Source: Chromera velia (lineage: Eukaryota > Sar > Chromeraceae). Taken from it: 26,340 nucleotides of DNA. The stretch lies in assembly GCA_018398765.1 (NCBI GenBank), contig JAHBMJ010001785.1, positions 1 through 26,340 on the forward strand. The letters run 5' to 3'. The notes under the pieces are model-generated. The model worked only from the letters and a program-made list of their open reading frames with translations, was not told the DNA's origin and did no database searches. The stretch's first letter is position 1. Each line of letters begins with the position of its first letter. Both the position numbers and the translations under genes were made by a program. This document shows positions 19,576 to 26,340 of this stretch, piece by piece.

Positions 19576-20888
19576 GTGAACGTTCCGATCGATCGATGAT
19601 CACAACGATCAAGCAGCTGCTTCTGTGAAGGATCGAGAAACGTTAGTAGAAGAGGGTTCCTCAAACGATTGTGAACCCCATTTCCAAACCCTTCAACCCT
19701 ATATGTTCTTATAGGCTCGTGCAGTATCAAACTACTTTGTGATAACTTAAAGTCACTCGGAAGTTAAGTAAAAGTCGGAACTTGCTCTGTTGCAGCTCTG
19801 TATAGCTCTCATTAGAGAATTGTAACGTGAGCGTCGGTGAACGTGGTTTACACAGTTTGTAAAGTTCTATCAGTCGGGACTGACAGAAGACCATCATCGT
19901 TCGTCTTTCCACCGCCTTCAATTCGGCGTCTTGCTGTCAGCTAAATTAAGTAGTTGTTAGTCTGATCCCACGCATTCATGCAATAGAAACGGAACAATTG
20001 AATTCTACATTCAATTGTGTAGTCAATTAAATCGCTATCTTAGACTACCGCTATCTACCACTTACGCACTCCTTTTAACCTAGCTCAGCCCCGCAACATC
20101 CCCCAACGCACCGTTCTTATGCACGCACACCGTCGCACACACACTGACTTTCTTATCGTCAGAGCGGTAACATCAAACATGGCAGCCGGTTGAGGCGCCC
20201 TGGCGTAGCCTTAGGCGTTCGTATCCGCTCGCTCGCCGACCAACCTAGCGACCGACACTCACGAGTCACGATCACCTACGTCATAAGCTCGCTTTTTTGA
20301 GTTTTCACTCCATATTAAACAACGATACAGTTTTTTATAGAACTTAGCAGCGCACTGAGCGCAGTCTAAGGCCAATTAATTATTATCGGCTGTAGTCATT
20401 CATTCATTCATTCATTCAAGTTCATTCATTCATTGAATTTCATTCATTAACTTGAAACCTTAAAATTACAAAATTTTTACTGGTGAAGAAAGTATTGAAA
20501 AAAAGAAATTTATAAGCTTTGACTGAGGTTAATTAGTTCCGTTTTTCGGTACTTAAGTTTATCGAAACTTAACAAGTCTGGCTTTGTTTTATTTCCTAAT
20601 CTCTGGTCTAGCTCGATCAGACTACTTAATCTAGTTTAAAAGATTTCAGTTTATCTAGAAGTTCATTCATTTCTATATTTTAGACTGTCAGACTCGGAGA
20701 GTGGTGTAAGAACCATACAGACTATGATACAGTGTGCATGAAAGGACAGGCAGGCACGTCAATAGGCCACAAGTGTACTTAGTGCAGCCACATCCAGTGG
20801 TTTGAGCCCTGGCTTGAGCCACACTGTGACAGGTTGGTCTTTCTAGCAGTCCCGTACCAAAGTCCTCACATTTTTTGCAAGATTGCAC
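19576..20888. other. Intergenic, AT-rich, with CATT microsatellite
   Basis: No gene recognised. It includes a CGATCGATCGAT palindrome near 19587, and a (CATT)n tract with interruptions at about 20397-20450. AT-rich sequence continues to the 3' end of the ankyrin gene. Confidence 0.5.
20397..20450 (+). repeat. (CATT)n interrupted microsatellite
   Basis: Three runs of ATTC/CATT repeats, separated by AAGTT and GAATTT. Confidence 0.75.
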
Positions 20889-22523
20889 TTAGTAGTCATA
20901 GCAGTTCCTCCGACTGCGCATGGCTTGATACGGATACCAGATAAAGCAGAAGAAAAGGAAAGAGAGGAGGCCAAGCAAGGAAATGAAGTCGCATGCAGCA
21001 TTCCGGTTACTAAAATCGTGAGCCGTCCTCCCGTCAAGATCTCGCATCTCCTGATCTGCACCTCGTTCGAGGAGGAGCTGTTCTGTCTCGATCAGATCCT
21101 CTCCCACAGCCCAGTGCAATGCTGTTCTCCCCTCCCCCCCTCGGATATTCGGATCTGCACCGTGGTCCAACAGAATCTCTGACACTTTCTGCACTGACCC
21201 GTCAGGCTGACTCCCCACCTGTGCACATATCAGAGGGGTATTGCCGTCAGAATTTTGTCTATTCACGTCTGCCTCGGCGCCCCTCTCAATGAGAAGCGGC
21301 AGGACATACGAGTTGCCTCGTAGTGCAGCAATGTGCAGGGCTGTGTTATTTTTTAGGTCAACTGCATTCACATTCACCTCCCGCTCCAAAACACACGTGA
21401 CCAACTCTTCGAACCCCCGAGCAATAAAACAATGCAGAAGAGGCCATGACATCCGACCGACTCGAATGCTCTGCAAATCCGTAGTCTTTGCAATGAGAAC
21501 TTTGAGCGCCTCAATGACAGCAGCGTGCATCTCATCAAGAGCATTACTCTCTTCTTGCAAATCGAGATCATTCAATGATGCATCACTCTGTTTCAATTGC
21601 TTTCTTGCCAGTCTCTCCATTCCCTGATCATACAAATCAAAATCATACTTGGCAGCTTCATAAGCAATGTGAAGAACCTTTCGCCCCCCCGCATCTTCCG
21701 CTTCAACGTTTGCCCCCTCTCCAACCAGAAATTGAACCATTCCCCACCGACGCAGACGACAGGCAACCATGAGGGCTGTATCTCCAATGTTGACACAAAC
21801 ATCGCCCGTCCCGTTCTCATTTTCTTCCCCCCCACATCTGCATGCGTCGGGATCATCGGAAGGGTAGATGGGCGTGGCGGGATCCAACATCTCTCGGTTG
21901 CTCTCTGCCCTCACCTCCAAATCCGCACCATCCCCCACAACCATCTGTAACCCTTCCATGCTGTCAGCCACGACAGCGATCATCAGCGCATTCTGCCCCC
22001 CCACCAGTCCATCGACATCGGCTCCGATCTTGAAGAACAACTCCAGGCTGTCTTTATTCTTATTCGTCTTTCCGTTGATGAACTTACAGAACTCCCTCTG
22101 AAAGTCTAGTGCCGTCACTCCGCGAAAGGAACGGACAATTTTTCCAACTCCTGCCAAACCGACTTCAAAGAAATGTGACAGATCGAGTCGGTATTTTCTA
22201 GCGACCCCTTCAATACCTCCGCACACTTTTTTCATGAACACCTCATCCGTCTCCTTCAGGGAATTCAGAGCGATGAGGTCCTTGGGGCTCACGACAGCGG
22301 TAGCACCGGTTGCCGTGCTTTTATTCCCTTCCACCTCCTCTCTCATCAGATCTGCGACAAGCTGTACTTGCTGGCGGGCCTTCTCGAGACAGGACAAGAG
22401 GGAAACCTTCCAGGTCTCTAACTCCTCGAGAAAGTCTTCCTTTGTAGGAGAAACAGCAGTCCCCTTCATGTCTTTATGCTGTCTATTTTCTTTGGTGAGA
22501 AAAAATATCTTTTCTCCACTCAT
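20889..22523 (-). CDS. Ankyrin-repeat protein with C-terminal membrane segment
   Basis: The frame from the first in-frame ATG (22523-22521) gives 544 residues. It stays open and coding-like upstream to about 22628 without an ATG, so a 5' exon may be missing; a TTCCAG acceptor candidate sits near 22618. The N-terminal third is helical and charged. Ankyrin repeats then follow: GGQNALMIAVVADS, GDTALMVACRLRRWGMVQFL with GANVEAED, SWPLLHCFIARGFEELV, NNTALHIAALRGNSYVLPLL, GNTPLICAQVG, GRTALHWAVGEDLIETEQLL and DGRTAHDFSNR. A single hydrophobic segment (SLLGLLSFLFFCFIWYPY) lies about 15 residues from the end, with a short Arg-rich tail, as in tail-anchored proteins. Likely a membrane-tethered protein-interaction scaffold. 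It is divergent from the polyketide synthase gene. No catalytic domain seen. Confidence 0.75.
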   Translation of the reverse strand: MSGEKIFFLTKENRQHKDMKGTAVSPTKEDFLEELETWKVSLLSCLEKARQQVQLVADLMREEVEGNKSTATGATAVVSPKDLIALNSLKETDEVFMKKVCGGIEGVARKYRLDLSHFFEVGLAGVGKIVRSFRGVTALDFQREFCKFINGKTNKNKDSLELFFKIGADVDGLVGGQNALMIAVVADSMEGLQMVVGDGADLEVRAESNREMLDPATPIYPSDDPDACRCGGEENENGTGDVCVNIGDTALMVACRLRRWGMVQFLVGEGANVEAEDAGGRKVLHIAYEAAKYDFDLYDQGMERLARKQLKQSDASLNDLDLQEESNALDEMHAAVIEALKVLIAKTTDLQSIRVGRMSWPLLHCFIARGFEELVTCVLEREVNVNAVDLKNNTALHIAALRGNSYVLPLLIERGAEADVNRQNSDGNTPLICAQVGSQPDGSVQKVSEILLDHGADPNIRGGEGRTALHWAVGEDLIETEQLLLERGADQEMRDLDGRTAHDFSNRNAACDFISLLGLLSFLFFCFIWYPYQAMRSRRNCYDY

Positions 22524-22628
22524 TCGTGGTCCCTCTTGACCAAAAAGATGCGCGGCGTCCTTCAGACTTGTCTCGGCCTCTCTCACTGTGCTCCACAGTT
22601 GCCAGGAGACGCAGTCGACTGGAACCAA

Positions 22629-23218
22629 ACGGAGACGGGAAGACTAACAGGAAAGAAGGTCATGCAGAGCGGCTGGTTGCTCAATGATTGCGGCTACTCG
22701 ATGCAAGTCCACAGGTACTGTCCGGCTCAGTGGTTCTATCGTTCTTTCACGAGCTTCGCTGACTTAGGCGGCCCGGATTGATCGATGTGTGAATAAAAGT
22801 GATGGTACGAACATTGGTGCGACAATTAAGGTGTCCATGCCATGCAGAAGATTGCAGAAGTGGCCGAAACCTCGAAATCTGCTTTTTGGGACTGCAGCGG
22901 AATGCAGCGGAGACCCTGCGAATGCGCGCGCGCGCGTTTTTTAAATTCTGATCCGTCTCCTCGCGACGGTCCAAATCCTTCAGACTGAATCTTCCTTCGC
23001 CTTGGCTGTGCACGTCACACCACAAGGCTCAGAGAGTGACAGAAACCCAACAAATACCGATCTTTGGAAGCCGACTTTGCTGATAGAGGAGAAAAGTGAA
23101 GGAACCATATATTTAGGTAGCTAGTGGTACGTGCCGTCTGAGCTTGCACGAGAGAGAATCAGTCGTAGAACTTGTTTGATCGAGATCTTTCTTGTCGACT
23201 GAGTGTTCATTCTGATCG
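22629..23218. promoter_or_regulatory. Divergent spacer, ankyrin gene / polyketide synthase
   Basis: Head-to-head spacer of about 600 bp. It contains a (CG)n run (GCGCGCGCGCGCG near 22924-22937) next to TTTTTT. No gene is recognised, although a missing first exon of the ankyrin gene could lie here on the minus strand. Confidence 0.4.
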
Positions 23219-25351
23219 ATGGAAGAGGCACAAGACCGGAGGAGACGGGACCGAGAGGTCCAAAAATCTGAAGAGTCCGGTGGAGCTGTGTGGTACCATC
23301 CAGAGACGCTTGGCCGAGTAGTTCAATCGCTAAAATTGCCTTTTTTGTCATCGACGCAGTCCAATTCGGCTGCTGCTGTGAGTCCCTTAACGCTCTCTGT
23401 CTGCGGCCTCGATCCGCAGCGTCCAGACGAGGACACGGACCGTCCTCGGAAGTCCTCAGACCACACATCATCGCATGATTTTCCTCCCGCGGACTGGTCA
23501 CACAGTTCAGGGTACAATGACAGTCAACGGCCGGACGACATTTTTCTGTCGCGACCCGTGAATCACGAAATTGTTCCAAGCAGCCAGGTGGCTGTTTGTG
23601 GCATGGCGTGTCGTTTTCCGGGTTCGAGCAGTTCGCCCTCGGAGTTCTGGGAGGCCCTTGTGAGTGGGAGGGACTGCTGCGGGCCCATTCCTCGCAGCAG
23701 GTGGAACCACGATCTGGTGTTCTCCCCCGACCCCGACGCCCCCGGAAAGGCGTACGCGCGGGAGGGCGCGTTCATCGAGGGGGTAGAGCTCTTCGACAAC
23801 GCCTTCTTCGGCATCTCTGCCGCAGAGGCCGCTCAGATGGACCCGCAACAGAGGCATATGCTCGAGGTCTCCTGGGAGGCGTTTGCCCATTCGGGGCTTC
23901 GAAAGGAGGACCTTGAGGGGTCCTCCACTGCCGTTTTTGTGGGGTGCACCAATTTCGACTGGGTCAAAAGATCCCAGCAGTGCGTGTCCCCTGTGGTGTC
24001 CTCCATCGGTAGTCTGTCCTACACAGGCGAGTCCTCCTGTCTGCTTGCCAACAGAATCTCCAGAGTCCTCGACTTGACGGGCCCCTCCATGACTATCGAT
24101 ACTGCGACCTCTGCGTCGCTGGTAGCGCTGGATTGTGCGTTTTCTGCCATCAGCCTCGGCAGGTGTGTGCGGGCGTTATCGGGAGGTGTGAACCTGATGC
24201 TGTCCCCGCAGCCGTTCGTTGCATTCTCCCGAACTCGCATGCTGTCACCCGACAACAGATGCAAAACGTTCGACGCGAGTGCGAACGGATATGTGCGGGG
24301 GGAGGGGGTGGGTGCAGTGCTCCTTGAAAGTTTGGAGACGGCAGAGCGCAACAAGAGGACGGTGCTGGCAGTGGTGAGGGGGACGGCAGTGAACCACGTC
24401 GGTTTTTCTTCGTCTTTGACAGCACCGAAGAGCAGTGCACAAGCGGCATTGATTCGGTCCGCCCTTGTCAGCGCCCGCGTTCGGCCCTCTGACGTTTCGT
24501 TTGTTGAGACTCACGGGACGGGGACGCGAATGGGAGACCCTGCAGAGTTTGCAGCTCTGCGGGAGGTGTATGGTGAGGGGAGAGGGTCGGAGAGTCCCCT
24601 CGTTTTGGGGGCTGTGAAGACGAACATCGGTCACCTGGAGGGGGCGGCGGGTATTGCGGGTTTCATCAAGCTCGTGCTGGTGCTTCAGCATCGGGCGGCG
24701 CCCCCGAACCTGCACCTGAAGACTCTGAACCCTCACCTGGACGTCGATGGATTCCCCGTCGTGTTCCCGAAAGAGAAAACAGCCCTCTCCGCCGGATTGG
24801 AGGGGGAAAGGGAAGGGGGGGCTCTGCTCGGTGCCGTCTCGTCCTTCGGCTTCGGGGGGGCGAACGCGCACGTGGTCGTTGAGGCTTTCCGGGGAAGTCA
24901 CCGAGAGGGTGCTGGGGCCTGCCGTGCGCTCCCTGCCGATGTGTGCGAGCCCTGTGTGTGGCTCTGGGAGAGGTTCCCCCTGCCTCCCACGCGAGATGCC
25001 ATTATAGACCCCCAGAACAATGCAGACTGCCTGGCTCTCCGCCGTCGTGAGGGGGGAAGTGACGGATCGGAGTCTCCGCTGTCTGCCTCAAGGTCGACTG
25101 CAGCTGCGTCGTTGTTTGCGGATCCTCAGAAGGTCAGCAGAAAGAAAAGCATGCACAACAAAAGGGAAAGGGACTTGACGTATGCAACTCTAGAAAGTCG
25201 TCGGTGTAGAGTTTTCCCATGAGCTTGAAATGTCCATGGGACTCAAAAACGCTCCTTTAATGAGACGTTTGTGTTGATCACTCGTTTGACCCTCCCCTCC
25301 TCCCCTCTCTTCTTGTCTGTGTGTGTGTGTGTGCGTGTGTGTGCGTGCGTG

Positions 25352-25421
<70 letters not shown>

Positions 25422-26340
25422 CAGGTTGAGGAGCTGACGCTCGAGGCAGTCCGGAGAGTTTCGAAGAACGGCCCCCACGCAGAGGTCCCCATGGACGCTC
25501 CCCTCTACGACCTTGTCGACTCCCTGGGGGCAGAGGAGCTCTGTAGGGTCTTGTCAGACACACTTTATCCCCTCGTGGTTTCCCCCAAAATGCTCTTTGA
25601 CCATCCCAACGTACTCGCCCTCACTCACTTTCTCTCAGACAAACTCCGCACCCTCTGTCCACGCATGACAAGAGGAACACACAGTCCCCAGAGCAACTTC
25701 AGATCACCCCAGACAAGTGAGAACGCCAGAACACCCACCCCAGAGTCTCCTGCGAGTGCACGAAGCTGTGCTCAGTATGACTCCCAGCCTCGCACACCAC
25801 CTAGACCAGCCGTCTCCTTCTTTGCCCCCGCGCCATGCGAGAATAAGCAGATGGCTGTTTGTGGTATGGCGTGTCGTTTTCCGGGTTCGAGCAGTTCGCC
25901 CTCGGAGTTCTGGGAGGCCCTTGTGAGTGGGAGGGAGTGCTGCGGGCCCATTCCTCGCAGCAGGTGGAACCACGATCTGGTGTTCTCCCCCGACCCCGAC
26001 GCCCCCGGAAAGGCGTACGCGCGGGAGGGCGCGTTCATCGAGGGGGTAGAGCTCTTCGACAACGCCTTCTTCGGCATCTCTGCCGCAGAGGCCGCTCAGA
26101 TGGACCCGCAACAGAGACACATGCTTGAGGTCTCATGGGAGACTCTGCACTCTGCAGGTTTCCACTCTCGTGAGTCTCTGAAGGAAAGAGAGGGGGAGAC
26201 TGGAGTCTTCATCGGGGCCTTCAATGGGGATTGGTCAGCCCGTAAGTGGGAGGTGGCAGGGGAGAAGGGGACCAGAAAGCTATCAGGCTTGGCAGCTCTG
26301 AACGCTTTGAGTTCAACAGGTGAGAGTGTCTCGATTATTT
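23219..26340 (+). CDS. Modular type I polyketide synthase, 5' part (KS0-ACP-KS)
   Basis: Exons are 23219-25132 and 25425 to the window edge, joined in phase 0 by a 292-nt intron (donor GTCAGC, acceptor (TG)nCAG). The first ~120 residues are unassigned and basic/Ser-rich. Ketosynthase 1 (about 122-560) has MDPQQRHMLE, catalytic His432 (VETHGTGT), His472 (NIGHLEG) and the GFGGANAH end. The nucleophile motif reads DTATSAS, with Thr297 where DTACSSS has Cys. A post-KS linker (WLWERFPLP) follows. After the intron an acyl-carrier domain carries DSLGAEEL, its Ser being the phosphopantetheine site, and LFDHPNVLAL. Then a Ser/Pro linker and ketosynthase 2 begin, cut off before its active site. No acyltransferase lies between KS1 and ACP. 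Role: assembly of a polyketide or very-long-chain fatty acid, starter handling by KS1 (inference). The ATG at 23219 is the first in this open frame. Confidence 0.88.
23590..23878 (+). repeat. Near-identical ketosynthase tract, copy 1
   Basis: Aligns gap-free with 25853-26141 (offset 2263). There are six differences in 289 bp, and only one (23674) between 23603 and 23853. Similarity falls abruptly after the VSWE codons. Confidence 0.85.
25317..25421 (+). repeat. (TG)n microsatellite with GC interruptions at a 3' splice site
   Basis: About 100 nt of TG repeat with scattered GCG interruptions runs into GCAG (25421-25424), the acceptor of polyketide synthase exon 2. Confidence 0.85.
25853..26141 (+). 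repeat. Near-identical ketosynthase tract, copy 2
   Basis: Partner of 23590-23878, at the start of ketosynthase 2. The single change in the central 250 bp turns GAC (Asp) into GAG (Glu) at 25935-25937. Confidence 0.85.

Noticed and set aside
25190-25563. His/Thr repeat frames across the TG tract
   Set aside because: They are simple translations of the microsatellite inside the polyketide synthase intron.

Overview
The window is nuclear DNA of a intron-bearing, transposon-containing unicellular eukaryote. A modular type I polyketide synthase, RING-CH, RING-kinase and armadillo proteins, GT..AG introns and many microsatellites point to a photosynthetic alveolate, most likely a chromerid such as Chromera velia. 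That assignment is inference. No rRNA, CRISPR or bacterial operon structure is seen.

Layout. Positions 1-455 hold a degenerate tandem repeat. Positions 970-1741 hold the decayed C-terminal end of a non-LTR retrotransposon (LINE). A single-exon minus-strand gene for a secreted protein with 23 consecutive aspartates lies at 3671-4828. Divergent from it is an eight-exon plus-strand gene (5663-10247) for a RING finger - protein kinase - armadillo-repeat protein of about 945 residues. An AT-rich spacer leads to a second LINE remnant (about 11505-14950 or further). A 1,838-bp non-autonomous LTR retroelement (11818-13655) is nested inside its reverse transcriptase. Next come a minus-strand multi-exon secreted protein (15732-17324) and, divergent from it, a RING-CH membrane protein (17941-19575) with one in-frame TGA. 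A minus-strand ankyrin protein with a C-terminal membrane segment (20889-22523) is divergent from the 5' part of a modular polyketide synthase (23219 to beyond the window).

Functional themes. Two genes encode putative ubiquitin ligases of different classes, and they share an exact 17-bp upstream sequence at nearly the same distance from the ATG. The polyketide synthase opens with a ketosynthase whose active-site Cys is Thr, then an ACP with no acyltransferase between, then a second ketosynthase. The two ketosynthases share a nearly identical ~290-bp DNA tract.

The most notable cross-cutting signals are these. (1) Three unrelated introns on both strands end in a long (TG)n tract running straight into the CAG acceptor. 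(2) The two LTRs differ at 14 sites, all C/T-type changes in CpG or CpA context and 13 of them on one strand. (3) The primer-binding site of the LTR element continues into a whole antisense tRNA-Met-like sequence. Exon boundaries were inferred from reading frame, phase and splice consensus only; no transcripts were available.
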